The notes: generated by a model not told the origin, from the sequence alone. A stretch of DNA of 64,000 nucleotides from Trifolium pratense (GCF_020283565.1 NC_060063.1:4548563-4612562); one strand, 5' to 3'. Counted from the first letter of the stretch, positions 8,898 to 20,246 are shown. A program made the numbers and translations.

Positions 8898-11636
8898 CTA
8901 GGGTTTCTTAAGAAAGGCTAAGAGTTGGTCAAATTTATCATTCAAAGATCCCACATTGGAAACTAAACCATCCACCTTGGTTTCCAATGTCTCTTGAGCA
9001 GCTCTTTGACGTTCTAGACCTTCTTGCTGTTCCCTCAGGGCTTCTTGAAATATCTGCAACTGTTCTGCCATAGCAGGAGCTTGATCTTCAATCACAGGTT
9101 CTGGTTCTTCAATCAAAGGTGCCTTGCCTTTATCAGAGGGTTCACCTTCCTCTGGATAGTCTATCATCAGCACATCCTCTTGATTCTGAGAAGCAAGCAC
9201 ATCTTCTTGGTGCACCTCATTTGCCAACTGGGCAACTCTTGCAGCAGCTTCTTCTAACCTTTCAGACTCAGATCTCTGAGCTTCAAGACTCTGAAAAAGC
9301 TTGGAGTCTATCCAGATGACTCCAGACTCTGAACTCTTGAAAGCATTCAGACGGTGTTCAACTGCAGCAATTTCTTCCAGCTTAGCAAGTTCAAATCCAT
9401 CATGATGAAACATGGTTAACCTTTTCAAATCAGCCCTAGCCAGACTTTTCTTTAAGAGGTCTATCACATTCAAATCTCTTCTTCCAACTACAGCCTTAAC
9501 CTTTGCAGCAGCAACATCCAAAGTATTGCAAATCCTTGCCTTAATGCTTGATACTTCGAGATCCACATCAGAAGGACAAACTAAGAACCTGTCCTTTATT
9601 GTAGATAATCTAAGCAAGTCTTCATGAAATTGAGTGGATAGATTTCTAAAAATGTTGGATAATGATGGTGAAGGATTGGGAATGGTAGAGAGATTAGGTA
9701 TTTCAGGAGTAGGGTTGTCAATAGTCACAACTTCTACCTCTGAAGGCTTGGGAGCACAAGTGTGAATACGCTCAGGAGAAGCATGTTCAGTACTTGGGTT
9801 AGGATGGGGTTCAGGGGTTGGTTCAGATGATGAGATGTCAGAAGTGGATTCAGGGTGAACATGTTCAGGAGATGGTTCAGGAGATTTATGGTCAGGAGTT
9901 GGTTTAGGAGCAATTTGTTCAGGGGTTGGTTCAGGAGCAATTTGTTCAGGGGTTGGTTCAGGAGGTGGAGAGGATTGTTTTGTGGAAGAGGTTGGTTTAG
10001 TGACAGGAATATCTGGTTGAGGTTCAGATTGTGGAATGTCAGGTTGAGGTTCAGGTTGAGGTGATGTAGATTTTGGAGGTGAGCTAGGTTTGTGTTGAGT
10101 TTCATGAGAAAAAGGGTGATTATTAAGAGGGTCAGGGCTCAAATGTTTTTCCAGTTCAGATAGGGGGTTATCAGAGGTTGGATTATCAGAGGTTGGTAAG
10201 ATAGTTTTGAGAGGTTTGGTGTAACCTAATCCAATCTCATTTTCATTAAAAACATACTTAGAAGACTTACCTTTATCTTTAGAAATAGGAGCAGGTCTTT
10301 TCCTCAAACGAGCAGCAATAGTCTCCTCATCAGATTCAGTTTCATCTTCAGAGTCAGATTCCTCAGATGAACTGTCAACTTCAACAACCATAGGCTTTTT
10401 GGAAGCTCCTTCAGCAGCCTTGGTTGCAGTTTCTTCATGCTTCCTCTTAGTTCTTTGCTCAGCCATAGATTGCTCAACCTTAACCTTCTTCTGAGCCAAA
10501 AGATCTGGTTTGTCTTGTTCAGCTTTCCTCTTTGGCTTCCTCTTAGGGTTATACATGTTTACAGGAGCTGGAGGAACCATACTTCTATCAACAACCAAAC
10601 CTTCTTTTCTAAGCACTTCTAAGTAGTCCTGAATCACATGCTCAGCATCAGCTTCAGATATAATTGGGTAGCCTTCTACATACATACGATCTTCAGGTCT
10701 AACTCTAAATTCTTGTTTAGGTTGAACCAGCTTGGTGTTGATTAAGTGCATCTTTGTTAAGAAGCTTGCATTCAGAACTTCTGGTAAGAGCTTCTGAGCC
10801 ATAAGTTCTGGATAGAACTTCTTCAGATTCTGAACAATGTGACCTTGGTACAGAAGATCTGAAAGCAATCTAGGATAAACAATAGTTGTTTTTCTCTGAG
10901 ACTTGCTTTGGAAGATGGCTTCACAGATCCTCTCAAAAAAGTATTTACCCAGATTTACTTTCCTTTCAGTCAGAAGAAAGTAAATCAGATGACGATGAGG
11001 CCACGAGATAGTATCAGTACCACCAACTCTTGGACTGATAGTTGACAAGATAATCTTGAATAAGACCCTGCACTCATCTGTCAGACCTTTAACCTTTCCC
11101 TTCAACTTCATATCAATGCACATCCTGTGCAGAAGTTCTTCTCTGAATCTTGTATCTTTTTCAAAATCATCCAGCACCAAACCAGAGTTGTCCAGACCCA
11201 ACAACGCATTGAAGTGTATTGAAGAAAAAGTAAGATTGATACCACAGATGTTAGACCTAATCTGTGTACCAGTGAACTCCAAAAGACCCATCTCCTTCCT
11301 AGTTTTTCCTTTCAGACTAGGATTTCTTTCGATTGCGGCAAGTTCCTCTTGCTTAGCTTCATACTTAGAGAAAACTCGCGCTTTCATCCAGAATTTCTTC
11401 AAAAGATCTGGATAGATAGGGCCATTCAACATGTCGAAATACTTGTTCCATCCTTGAGCAGAGAAGTACGGTTTCACATCATACCCATTTTCTTTCAAAC
11501 TGTCAAAGTCGACCATCTTCTCAGGTAGTAACGTTAGTTGCGATTCTGGGAATTCCATTTCATTTCCAACAACCTGAAGATGTCTAAACATGAACGGTGG
11601 AATCTTTGATGAAGACGAAGACGAAGCACCAGCCAT
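8898..11636 (-). CDS. Envelope-position third ORF of Sirevirus S4 (912 aa)
   Basis: Large protein encoded after pol, in the position where Sireviruses carry an envelope-like gene. Residues 1 to about 360 form a globular domain containing FMLRHL-like, FNALLGL, ISPRVGGTDTISW and VYPRLLSDLLYQG stretches; this resembles the family annotated as putative plant transposon protein. Then follow a K/E-rich basic segment, an acidic serine tract (about 405-430), a proline-rich region with EPTPEQIAP-type repeats (about 480-640), and a C-terminal Q/E-rich coiled-coil region (about 760-912). I see no signal peptide and no clear membrane span, so an envelope function is not supported by the sequence. The frame is intact. 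The first ATG (MAGASSSSSS) matches the S3 copy. Confidence 0.85.
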   Translation of the reverse strand: MAGASSSSSSKIPPFMFRHLQVVGNEMEFPESQLTLLPEKMVDFDSLKENGYDVKPYFSAQGWNKYFDMLNGPIYPDLLKKFWMKARVFSKYEAKQEELAAIERNPSLKGKTRKEMGLLEFTGTQIRSNICGINLTFSSIHFNALLGLDNSGLVLDDFEKDTRFREELLHRMCIDMKLKGKVKGLTDECRVLFKIILSTISPRVGGTDTISWPHRHLIYFLLTERKVNLGKYFFERICEAIFQSKSQRKTTIVYPRLLSDLLYQGHIVQNLKKFYPELMAQKLLPEVLNASFLTKMHLINTKLVQPKQEFRVRPEDRMYVEGYPIISEADAEHVIQDYLEVLRKEGLVVDRSMVPPAPVNMYNPKRKPKRKAEQDKPDLLAQKKVKVEQSMAEQRTKRKHEETATKAAEGASKKPMVVEVDSSSEESDSEDETESDEETIAARLRKRPAPISKDKGKSSKYVFNENEIGLGYTKPLKTILPTSDNPTSDNPLSELEKHLSPDPLNNHPFSHETQHKPSSPPKSTSPQPEPQPDIPQSEPQPDIPVTKPTSSTKQSSPPPEPTPEQIAPEPTPEQIAPKPTPDHKSPEPSPEHVHPESTSDISSSEPTPEPHPNPSTEHASPERIHTCAPKPSEVEVVTIDNPTPEIPNLSTIPNPSPSLSNIFRNLSTQFHEDLLRLSTIKDRFLVCPSDVDLEVSSIKARICNTLDVAAAKVKAVVGRRDLNVIDLLKKSLARADLKRLTMFHHDGFELAKLEEIAAVEHRLNAFKSSESGVIWIDSKLFQSLEAQRSESERLEEAAARVAQLANEVHQEDVLASQNQEDVLMIDYPEEGEPSDKGKAPLIEEPEPVIEDQAPAMAEQLQIFQEALREQQEGLERQRAAQETLETKVDGLVSNVGSLNDKFDQLLAFLKKP

Positions 11637-12088
11637 TGTTGGAGATTAGGGTAAGGTTTGGAAGATTAACGAGAGAGAAAGAAATTGTGTTGGAGGTTTA
11701 GAGAGAATATGAAAGTGTAGGTTGTGAAAGTGAATAGTGTGCAAGTGTATTGTGTAAGTTTATTTAAATGAGTACAGTTAACACGAAAATAGCAAATTTG
11801 GGAAGTTACGCTAATTGACAAAAAGTTGAATACCAAAAATCATCATTAACCACCCACTACCTGACACACGTAGACCACGTGCAGAAAATTTACTCGGTAA
11901 CTGCTATTTTAATGGACAACTGTTCAGCAGTGAATACTGAACGTTTCCCACTAAAATAATTCAGAGCCTCTGAGTTATTTAAAATTCTCTATCAGAGTCA
12001 AGTACTTCAGAGCTTGTGTTTCAGATGTTCTGAATCATAAGTTCTGATATACATAACCTCTTACACTTTAATTGCCAAAAACAATTTT
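11637..12088 (-). promoter_or_regulatory. Promoter-like spacer before the third ORF (S4)
   Basis: Between the pol stop and the third-ORF ATG. On the minus strand it contains a CACGTG G-box (11876-11881) with a second ACGT core beside it (11867-11872), then a TATA-like TTTAAATA (11761-11768) about 125 bases before the ATG, then a pyrimidine-rich leader. The same block is kept in S3 (22854-23303; G-box at 23093-23098). It could drive a separate third-ORF transcript. That is inference; splicing from the LTR transcript is the alternative. Confidence 0.5.
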
Positions 12089-15000
12089 TCATTCAGAGAT
12101 TGAAAACATGTTCAGATGTTTCTTTATAAAATCAAATCTTTCAACAGATAAGGCTTTAGTAAATATGTCAGCCCATTGATTTTCAGTATCAACAAACTTA
12201 ATATCTATAATGCCTCTCTGAACATAATCTCTGATAAAATGGTGTTTAATTTCAATATGTTTGGCTCTAGAGTGTAGGATAGGATTTTTAGATAAATGAA
12301 TGGCTGCAGTATTATCACAATATAAAGGAATATTGTTACTGCTTACCTGGTAATCTTCTAACTGATATTTTAACCAGAGTAGTTGTGTGCAACACTTAGC
12401 TGCTGAAATGTATTCTGCTTCTGCTGTAGACAAAGCTATAGTAGTTTGTCTCTTACTAGCCCAGGAGATAAGGTTTTCACCAACAAATTGACAATTGCCA
12501 CTTGTGGATTTTCTTTCAATTTTATCTCCAGCATAGTCAGCATCACAGAATCCATTTAGCACATAATCATTGGATTTCTTATAGAGAAGTCCAAGATTAG
12601 TTGTTCCTTTCAGATACCTAAAGATTCTCTTTACAGCAGTAAGATGAGATTCTCTGGGATCTGACTGGAATCTTGCACATAAGCAAACACTGAATAGAAT
12701 ATCTGGTCTAGAGGCTGTCAGATAGAGTAAGGAACCAATCATACCTCTGTAGATCTTTTGATCTACCTTTCCTTCATCATCTGACTTGCCCATGTTGGTA
12801 GTTGGATGCATAGGAGTATTCATTATCTTGCAGTCATCTAGATTGAATTTCTTCAGAAGTTCTTTAGTGTATTTTGATTGATGAACATAAGTTCCTTCCT
12901 TCTTCTGATTGATTTGAATTCCAAGAAAGAACTTCAACTCTCCCATCATGCTCATTTCAAATTCATCCTGCATTATCTTAGAAAAATTCTTGCACAAAGC
13001 AGCATTAGTTGAACCAAAAATAATATCATCAACATAAATTTGAATAATTAAAATGTCTTCTTTGGTTGTTTTTCTAAAGAGTGTGCAGTCAACCTTTCCT
13101 TTTTCAAAACCTTTTTCAAGAAGGAAATTACTGAGTCTATCATACCAAGCTCTGGGAGCTTGTTTCAGACCATACAGTGATTTCTTCAGTTTGAAAACAT
13201 GTTCTGGGTTTGAGATATCTTCAAAACCAGGAGGTTGCTTAACATACACTTCTTCAGAAATAAAACCATTTAAGAAGGCACTTTTAACATCCATCTGATA
13301 TAAGGTTATTCCATGATTAACAGCATAAGATAGAAGTAACCTGATTGCTTCAAGTCTAGCAACTGGTGCAAAGGTTTCAGTATAGTCAATCCCCTCTTGT
13401 TGACTATAACCTTGTGCAACCAATCTAGCCTTGTTCCTTACCACTTCACCTTGTTCATTCAGCTTGTTTCTGAATACCCATTTTGTTCCAATAATGTTCT
13501 TGTGTGAAGGTTTAGGCACTAGAGTCCATACATCATTCCTTTGGAATTGATTCAGCTCTTCTTGCATTGCTACAATCCAAGCATCATCCTTCAGAGCTTC
13601 ATCAATCTTTGAAGGTTCCATCATTGAGATAAGACCAACTAATGATTCCTCATTTCTCAGTTGAGATCTTGTCTTTCTTGGACTATCCTTGTTGCCTAAG
13701 ATCAGTTCCTCTGGATGTGATGACTTGTATTTGAACGTATTTCTTGGGGGCTCATCATCTTCAGACTCATCAACATCAGGTTCAGCAGATGCTTCTGTTC
13801 TTGGTTGTTCAGAGTCTGTAGGAACTATTGTGTTCAGAGGTACTTCAGAGAATGGATGTTCTGAGTAGTTTGGAATATCTGAATATTGATCCTCTGATAC
13901 CTGAAATCTAGATAAACCTTCCACAAGCTCTGACACTTGGTCAGGCTCTTTGTCATCAAATTTGACATGCATAGTTTCTTCCACAGTATGTGTTTCAGAA
14001 ATATACAGTCTGTATGCTTTTGAGCGTTCAGAGTATCCTATAAAGATACCCTTATAACCTCTAGCATCAAATTTCTTTAGATGGACTTTGTTGTTTAAGA
14101 TGTAACATGTACATCCAAACTGATGAAAATAAGAAATATCAGGTTTTCTTCCTTTGAACAATTCATAAGCAGTTTTGTTCAACTTAGATCTGATATAGAT
14201 TCTATTTTGAACATAACATGCTGTGTTTACAGCTTCTGCCCATAAAAACTTTGCTACATTTGTTTCATGCATCATGGTTCTGGCCATTTCTTGCAGAGTT
14301 CTATTCTTCCTTTCTACAACCCCATTTTGTTGAGGAGTTCTAGGAGAAGAGAATTCATGCAAAATGCCATATTTTTCACAAAAGTTTTCAAAAGGTTCAT
14401 TTTCAAATTCTCCACCATGATCACTTCTAACTTTTAAAATAGTGTAGCCTTTTTCATTTTGAATTTGTTTGCAGAAGATGCTAAACTCATCATAAGCTTC
14501 ATCTTTTGTTCTAAGGAATTTTACCCAAGTCCATCTACTGTAGTCATCAACAATCACTAATCCATACTTCTTTCCATTGATAGAGGCAGTTTGAACTGGC
14601 CCAAAGAGATCAATGTGAAGAAGTTCCAATGGTCTTGAGGTAGAGACAATGTTCTTAGGTTTGAAAGAAGATTTTGTAATCTTTCCTTTTTGACATGAAC
14701 CACAAAGTGTGTTTGAGTGATATTTGATTTTAGGTAAACCTCTGACAAGGTCAAGCTTACTAAGCTTAGAGATTAACCTCCAGTTAGCATGGCCTAACCT
14801 CTTATGCCAGATCCATTTTTCTTCACTCAAGGTCAAAAGACACATCACTTTTTGTTCATTCAAATCAGAAAGATTAATTTTATAAACATTGTTCTTTCTC
14901 AGACCTTTGAATATCATGGAGTTATCAGATTGTTTAGACACAGTACATGATTCCTTATTAAAGACAACTACATAACCATTGTCGCAAAATTGACTTATGC

Positions 15001-15247
15001 TCAATAGATTATGCTTAAGTCCATCAACTAACCAAACATCATTAATAGATAGGGAGGAATTACCTACTGTACCTGTACCTATTATCTTTCCTTTCTGATT
15101 TCCTCCAAAACCAACAGAACCTCCTTCTTTCATAGTCAGCTTAGAAAATAGTTGTTTATCACCAGTCATGTGCCTTGAACACCCACTATCCAGATACCAT
15201 GAATGATTCATGATACTTCTTTGAGTGACAGGCTGTATGAGAAACAA
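12089..15247 (-). CDS. pol: Sirevirus pol polyprotein (S4): protease, integrase, RT, RNase H
   Basis: Copia-order polyprotein of about 1052 residues. It contains aspartic protease ([13 protein letters not shown] near residue 20); GAG-pre-integrase zinc region (HKRLGHANW ... CGSCQKGK, about 150-195); integrase core with acidic residues in LHIDLF (about 211), RSDHGGEF (about 276) and VVERKNRT (about 310); reverse transcriptase ([22 protein letters not shown] near 738); and RNase H ([30 protein letters not shown]). No frame damage was seen. The open frame follows the gag stop by two bases and is in the -1 frame. The first codon of the frame after gag is TTG, not ATG, so expression probably needs frameshifting or another recoding step. 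Polyprotein, cut by its own protease in virus-like particles. Confidence 0.95.
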   Translation of the reverse strand: MFLIQPVTQRSIMNHSWYLDSGCSRHMTGDKQLFSKLTMKEGGSVGFGGNQKGKIIGTGTVGNSSLSINDVWLVDGLKHNLLSISQFCDNGYVVVFNKESCTVSKQSDNSMIFKGLRKNNVYKINLSDLNEQKVMCLLTLSEEKWIWHKRLGHANWRLISKLSKLDLVRGLPKIKYHSNTLCGSCQKGKITKSSFKPKNIVSTSRPLELLHIDLFGPVQTASINGKKYGLVIVDDYSRWTWVKFLRTKDEAYDEFSIFCKQIQNEKGYTILKVRSDHGGEFENEPFENFCEKYGILHEFSSPRTPQQNGVVERKNRTLQEMARTMMHETNVAKFLWAEAVNTACYVQNRIYIRSKLNKTAYELFKGRKPDISYFHQFGCTCYILNNKVHLKKFDARGYKGIFIGYSERSKAYRLYISETHTVEETMHVKFDDKEPDQVSELVEGLSRFQVSEDQYSDIPNYSEHPFSEVPLNTIVPTDSEQPRTEASAEPDVDESEDDEPPRNTFKYKSSHPEELILGNKDSPRKTRSQLRNEESLVGLISMMEPSKIDEALKDDAWIVAMQEELNQFQRNDVWTLVPKPSHKNIIGTKWVFRNKLNEQGEVVRNKARLVAQGYSQQEGIDYTETFAPVARLEAIRLLLSYAVNHGITLYQMDVKSAFLNGFISEEVYVKQPPGFEDISNPEHVFKLKKSLYGLKQAPRAWYDRLSNFLLEKGFEKGKVDCTLFRKTTKEDILIIQIYVDDIIFGSTNAALCKNFSKIMQDEFEMSMMGELKFFLGIQINQKKEGTYVHQSKYTKELLKKFNLDDCKIMNTPMHPTTNMGKSDDEGKVDQKIYRGMIGSLLYLTASRPDILFSVCLCARFQSDPRESHLTAVKRIFRYLKGTTNLGLLYKKSNDYVLNGFCDADYAGDKIERKSTSGNCQFVGENLISWASKRQTTIALSTAEAEYISAAKCCTQLLWLKYQLEDYQVSSNNIPLYCDNTAAIHLSKNPILHSRAKHIEIKHHFIRDYVQRGIIDIKFVDTENQWADIFTKALSVERFDFIKKHLNMFSISE

Positions 15248-15249
15248 CT

Positions 15250-17646
15250 TTAATCACTACGGTGGAACTCTTTATCACAGTTAATGATAAGGTCATCCCA
15301 ATATTCTTCCTCTTCATTTATCAAGTTCTGATTGTTCACTTGAGAACTTGTCAGCCATTGGTCAAGGACATAAGCCCTTCTTCCTTTGCATAGGACTTGT
15401 TTCCATACTTTAGGTAGGACATATCCTTTCCTAGTTGGTAAATCTGAATGATACATGATTTCAGCTTTTGGTACCCATCTTCTGGGTCCACGCTTGTTAG
15501 TCCAAACATGCTTATTATGTTGTCTAGTGTTAGAGAAAGACCTTGGTTTGGAATAATAACCTTTTTGAAATCTTTTCTTTGTTTGAAATCTGTTATTGTT
15601 CCAAGATTTGGATTGTTTATGATCCCAGGGTTTGTATCTATTATCAATCCCATTTTCTGATTGATTATATCTACTGACTCTAGAATCATAAATAGTCTGA
15701 GTCTTGTACTTCATCTGAGATTTAGAATTTTTCCTTTTAAAAACTTCTGATGTTTTAGGTTGACTTGCTTCAGGTACTGAAGTTCCTTTGAATCCAGAAT
15801 TTGAAGTCTCAGATGTTGAAGCTTTCAGAACTTCTGAACTGATGTTCTCAGGTTCTGAACAACTTCTATCTTCTGAACTTTCCTTTCCAGATCCTGAGGG
15901 ACTAGGTTCCTCTGAGCTATCAGCTTCTAAATCACTCAGATCATCATTGTCATTTTCACAAATGCCAGGATTCTTTCCCTCTTCACTTGTTGGAACAACA
16001 TAATAAACCCAAGATTTTCCAACCTTTTTGGCAAAGGTCTTCAGCTTTGAATATGTTCTACCATATTCATAGCCAAGTCCTTCTCCTCTATGTCTCAAGA
16101 CATTATAAATTCTATTAGCAGCTTTGCTCTTCCCAAGGTTGAGATGCACAAACTGTTGAAGAGCTATTTCCTGCTCATCAATAGGTTTGTGACAAACAGC
16201 ACAACCCTTTTCAAAGTCATCTACTCTATTCAGAGTTTCTTGATATAGACCTTGAAAATGTTCTGCTTGCTCAGTCAGAGTGTTAAGCTTTTCTTGTAAA
16301 ACTTTTTGTTTACTTAACACTCTGAGATGTTTCTCAATGACCTTGTTAAGTGCAATTATAAGTTGAGATTTAGAGCAGTCAGAAAATACCTCATCAGTTA
16401 CTTCTGAATCTGATTCTGATTCATCATCTGAGTCTACATCTGAGTCAGCTGAAGCCATCAGGGCTAGATTTGCCTCTTCTTCTTCCTCAACTTCTTCCTC
16501 AGATGATAGCTCTTCAAAAGTAGCCATCAGACTCTTTTTCAATTTGCTCTTGAATTGTTGCTTCTTTGAGCTGTATCTTTTGCTTTTGTCTTTAGCAGAC
16601 ATTTCTGGACAATCAGCAATAAAGTGTCCTGGCTTCTTACAGTTGAAGCAGTTCTTCTGATCATCCTTTTTGCTGACAAAATTTCTGGAGCTGTTACCTC
16701 CTCTGAAATTTCTTTTGTTAAATCTGTTCCATTGCTGAAACTTGGTGAATAAAGCAAACTCATCCTCATTCATCTCATCCTCTTGACCATCAGCAGAAGA
16801 TTCTTCTTCAATATCAAGAAGCTGAGTCTTAAGAGCCTTAGAAGTAGTCTTAGTTGACTGTAAAGCCACTGACTTAGACTTCTTCTTAGTTTCTGAGTCA
16901 GCATCCAGAACCATCTCATGGCTTCTGAGATTACTTATCAGAGCTTCAAGACTCAGAGTCTTGAGATTTTGAGCTTCCTCTATTGCAGTGACCTTAGGTC
17001 TCCAAGCAATAGGAAGACTTCTCAGAATCTTCTGAACATGGTCATAGGTTGAATAACTTCTCTTAAGAGCTTTAAGACCAGATACAAGGATTTGAAACCT
17101 TGTAAACATAGTCTCAATGTTTTCATCTTGTTGCATAGTGAAAAGTTCATATTGCCTTATCAAAAGACTAGCTTTAGCCTCTTGAACCTTTTCATTACCA
17201 TCATAGGTAGCACACATAGAATCAAAGATAGATTTAGCAGTAGACTTGTTCTCTATTCTGACATAATCCTCATGTCTAATAGCACCAACAACAATGTCCT
17301 TTACTCTATGATGTTTTGTGTAGATTTTTAGGTTAGCTGGTGTGAGTAACTTTCTATTCTCCATGGACAACCTACCATGTTCATTCAAGTTTTCAAAAGT
17401 TACTCCCAACTCAACCAAATCCCACAACTCATGATCAATAGCAGTAATATTGCTGTACAGTCTCTCTTTCCACCACTCAAATAATGAAGCATCACCATTG
17501 AATATAGGGGCTTTTCTATTGCCACTATGTTCATGTGATTCATTACTTAAGTAGTCATAACCAAAGGCATTTCTAGGACCACCACCAGCACCACTGGCCT
17601 CACCTTCACCAGTAGTTCTAGTACTACTATCATCTCCTCCAGACAT
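15250..17646 (-). CDS. gag: Sirevirus gag (S4), 798 aa
   Basis: Capsid/nucleocapsid precursor. N-terminal Copia Gag domain (UBN2/DUF4219 type, about 40-250), a basic region, and a CCHC zinc knuckle [14 protein letters not shown] at about 331-344. A strongly acidic stretch follows ([16 protein letters not shown] to about 420), then a coiled-coil-like segment and a CAVCHKPI pair. The long basic C-terminal extension contains [18 protein letters not shown]. At about 800 residues it is much longer than ordinary Copia Gag, as in Sireviruses. The ATG lies about 70 bases after the 5' LTR. The frame ends with TAA at 15250-15252; pol follows in the -1 frame. Confidence 0.93.
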   Translation of the reverse strand: MSGGDDSSTRTTGEGEASGAGGGPRNAFGYDYLSNESHEHSGNRKAPIFNGDASLFEWWKERLYSNITAIDHELWDLVELGVTFENLNEHGRLSMENRKLLTPANLKIYTKHHRVKDIVVGAIRHEDYVRIENKSTAKSIFDSMCATYDGNEKVQEAKASLLIRQYELFTMQQDENIETMFTRFQILVSGLKALKRSYSTYDHVQKILRSLPIAWRPKVTAIEEAQNLKTLSLEALISNLRSHEMVLDADSETKKKSKSVALQSTKTTSKALKTQLLDIEEESSADGQEDEMNEDEFALFTKFQQWNRFNKRNFRGGNSSRNFVSKKDDQKNCFNCKKPGHFIADCPEMSAKDKSKRYSSKKQQFKSKLKKSLMATFEELSSEEEVEEEEEANLALMASADSDVDSDDESESDSEVTDEVFSDCSKSQLIIALNKVIEKHLRVLSKQKVLQEKLNTLTEQAEHFQGLYQETLNRVDDFEKGCAVCHKPIDEQEIALQQFVHLNLGKSKAANRIYNVLRHRGEGLGYEYGRTYSKLKTFAKKVGKSWVYYVVPTSEEGKNPGICENDNDDLSDLEADSSEEPSPSGSGKESSEDRSCSEPENISSEVLKASTSETSNSGFKGTSVPEASQPKTSEVFKRKNSKSQMKYKTQTIYDSRVSRYNQSENGIDNRYKPWDHKQSKSWNNNRFQTKKRFQKGYYSKPRSFSNTRQHNKHVWTNKRGPRRWVPKAEIMYHSDLPTRKGYVLPKVWKQVLCKGRRAYVLDQWLTSSQVNNQNLINEEEEYWDDLIINCDKEFHRSD

Positions 17647-17703
17647 AGTGTTCTCACAAGATCTTTACTGTCTCACTGTTAAGTGAAAGTAACAGACCAG
17701 GCG

Positions 17704-17714
17704 CTCTGATGCCA
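17704..17714 (-). promoter_or_regulatory. Primer binding site of S4
   Basis: The minus strand reads TGGCATCAGAG(C) two bases inside the 5' LTR, matching initiator methionine tRNA with one mismatch, as in S1. Confidence 0.8.
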
Positions 17715-17716
17715 AT

Positions 17717-18844
17717 TGAAGGTGTGAAAACACAAGAAGGGGGGGGTTGAATTGTGTTTTAGCTAAGTTAAAACTTTTTCAAGTTCTTAACTCAACTACG
17801 TTAGCAGCGGAAAAGTAACACAATAAATAACAAGTTAAGGAGATAGAGAGAGAGAGATCACACAAGCAATTTATACTGGTTCCTCTCACAAAACGAGAGT
17901 AGTCCAGTCCCCTTGCACTTCCAAGGGAGTTCACTATAATCACACAAGATTACACCTGCTCAAGCACACAAGCAAGAGACTTCACAACTATGCTCAAGCA
18001 CACAAGCTTAAGACTTCACACTTAAACACACAAGTTTAAGTCTCACACTTAAGCACACAAGCTTAAGTTACACACGTAACAATAAAGTATATAAAAATAT
18101 ACAAGTGCTCTTAGATGAACCTAAAGAGAGCAAATACAAATAGTACAGAGTATTTGGCTAAAGTGCAAAAACACTTGAGAAAGGTTCAGAGCTTGTATAT
18201 CACAGAGTTCAGAGTTTGTTTGTTCAGCGCACGTTCAATTCTTGATAATAAAATTTATTGCAGCTGATCCTTCTAGTATATATACCACTAGAAAAGAGTC
18301 GTTGCAAAAAGGAGCCGTTGGAGTTGATAACCTTTTGTCTTCAAGCAATCTGTCTTGATGCAGTTTGGTTGTATCCAAAACTAAGAAAGAGTTTCAGTTA
18401 CTTTGACTACTGCAGAGTGGACTTTCCTTATTCAGCTAACAAAACTGAAGACCCACGTTCTCAAGATAGGACAGACAAAACAGAGATAGCTGAACTGATC
18501 AGGCTTGAAAAGTCCTTTTCTCCATTGGTAGAAGAGTTGACTAGCAAAGGGAATCTTCACAACTTTCAAAGAGATCTTCAGAGTTTGATGAAGCTTGTAG
18601 ACAGACAGGAACTTCTGAAGTCTTCATCCTCTGAACGTTGTAACCTCTGAAGTCCAACATCTTCTGAGCGCTTGTGAACTTCTGAATTCACATCCTCTGA
18701 ACTCCACTCAGGACTTAAATGATGCTTATATCTGCACACTTAAAGTAAATTTTTAGTCCTTCCAATTGTTTATTAATACTTTGTTATCATCAAAACCTTT
18801 ACAGATTTAGGGGCAAACATTTTTAAATCAATTTTGTTCCAACA
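17717..18844 (-). repeat. 5' LTR of S4 (1128 bp) with promoter
   Basis: Minus-strand LTR with TATATATA at 18277-18284 as likely core promoter. A CTTAAG/CACACAAGC tandem block lies at about 17955-18070, and an 8-base G run follows the inner end. Followed on the outside by the target copy TTAAG (18845-18849). Confidence 0.93.
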
Positions 18845-18849
18845 TTAAG

Positions 18850-19636
18850 CACACAAGCTTAAGTTTCCTCAAGTAATAGAAAAGTATATGAAGATATACA
18901 AATGCTCTTAGAAGAACCTAAAGATAGCAAATACAAAGAGTACAGAGTATTTGACTAAAGTGCAAAAACACTTGATAAGAGGTTCAGAGCTTGTATAAAC
19001 AGAATTCAGAGTTTGTTCAGCGCACGTTCAATCCTTAATAATTGTTATATTTAATGCAGCTTATCCTTCTAGTATATATACCACCAGAAAAGAGTCGTTG
19101 CAAAAAGAGCCGTTGGAGTTGATAATCTTTTGTCTTCAAGCAGTCTGTCTTGATGCAGTTTGTTTGTGTCTAAACTGAGTAAGGGTTTCAGATACTTTGA
19201 CTACTGCAGAGTAGACTTTCCTTATTCAGCTAACAAGTCTGAAGACCCACGTTCTCAAGTGAGGACAGACAAAACGAGAGTAGCTGACTGATCAGGCTTG
19301 AAAGGTCCTTTTCTTCATTGGTAGAAGAGTTGACTTGCAAAGGGAATCTTTACAGCTTTCAAAAAGATCTTCAGATGTTGATGAAGCTTTAGTCACTCAA
19401 GAAGTTCTGAAGACTTCATCATCTGAAGGTTGTAACTTCTGAAGTCCAACATCTTCTGAGCGCTTGTGAACTTCTGAATTCACATCCTCTGAGCTTCACT
19501 CAGAGCTTATCTGATGCTTATATCTGCGCACTTAAAATAAATTTTTAGTCCTTCCAATTGTTTATTAATACTTTGTTATCATCAAAACCTTTATAGATTT
19601 AGGGGCTAACATTTTTAAATCAATTTTGTTCCAACA
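18850..19636 (-). repeat. 3' LTR of S3, proximal piece
   Basis: Remaining 787 bp of the S3 3' LTR after S4 insertion; matches 29239-30026 with a few differences (for example GACTTGC versus GACTAGC, GGGGCTAAC versus GGGGCAAAC). Polypurine tract AAAAAGGGGGAGAT follows at 19637-19650 (minus strand). Confidence 0.92.
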
Positions 19637-20246
19637 ATCTCCCCCTTTTTGATGATGACAAACATAAGTATTAATTGACAATTGTTGTTAAATTAACTTA
19701 TCATGTTTCTCTTAGGTTTATGAGGTTTGCAAGCTCCCCCTAAGATTGATACTCCTTAAAGCCAAAGCTTTAAGTTTTATCCATGATATTTTAATTTAGT
19801 ATAAGATTAAGATAATTTGAAATAAAACAAATTTCATATCTTTCTTCAGAGTGAGAGGTTTGCAAGCTCTCCCCCTAAGTCTCATAAGGCTACGTTAAAA
19901 TTGCACTTTTAACTTATCCTTACTTATGAAATTTATTTCAGTTTCAACAAACTTAGTCTCCGCATTGAAATACGTAAAACAACTTAAAAGTGACAACTTA
20001 TAACTTAACGGATAAAAGCGAGATAAAAGTGTGGTTTCAGTTTTGGAAACTTATCACTTATCAATTAATGCGTAACTACTCCCCCTTTTGTCATTATCAA
20101 AAAGTAAAAAAAATTTATATAACCAAGACAGTCAAAGAAAAAATCCAAAATAAGACTTTGTTCAGACAAACTAAGGAAAATATAAATATCAAGTTCAGAA
20201 AATAACAGGAAAACAAAACAACTTAAAAACTACAGTGCATAGAATC
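19637..20246 (-). other. S3 3' untranslated region, antisense gene missing
   Basis: Carries the same repeated polypurine tracts as S4 (near 19637, 19734, 19869 and 20081). Where S4 has the antisense gene and its TATA box, S3 has only about 130 bases of unrelated or deleted sequence (20110-20240). No ORF is supported. Confidence 0.7.

Larger units (their letters stand above)
6535..18844 (-). mobile_element. Sirevirus element S4, complete and apparently intact (12.3 kb)
   Basis: Full-length minus-strand Ty1/Copia element with TSD TTAAG. In element order: 5' LTR 17717-18844, primer site 17704-17714, gag 15250-17646, pol 12089-15247, promoter-like spacer, third ORF 8898-11636, antisense gene 8302-8610 on the other strand, several polypurine tracts, 3' LTR 6535-7662. 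Both LTRs are 1128 bp with no difference found by eye, so insertion is recent. A third ORF after pol and multiplied polypurine tracts are known marks of the Sirevirus (SIRE/Maximus) lineage. Confidence 0.95.

Noticed and set aside
9734..10105. Leucine/asparagine-rich minus-strand frame
   Set aside because: Alternative frame of the proline-rich repeats in the S4 third ORF.
8898..11636. True retroviral envelope protein
   Set aside because: The position after pol fits, but I see no signal peptide, membrane span or cysteine pattern; I kept the neutral name envelope-position ORF.
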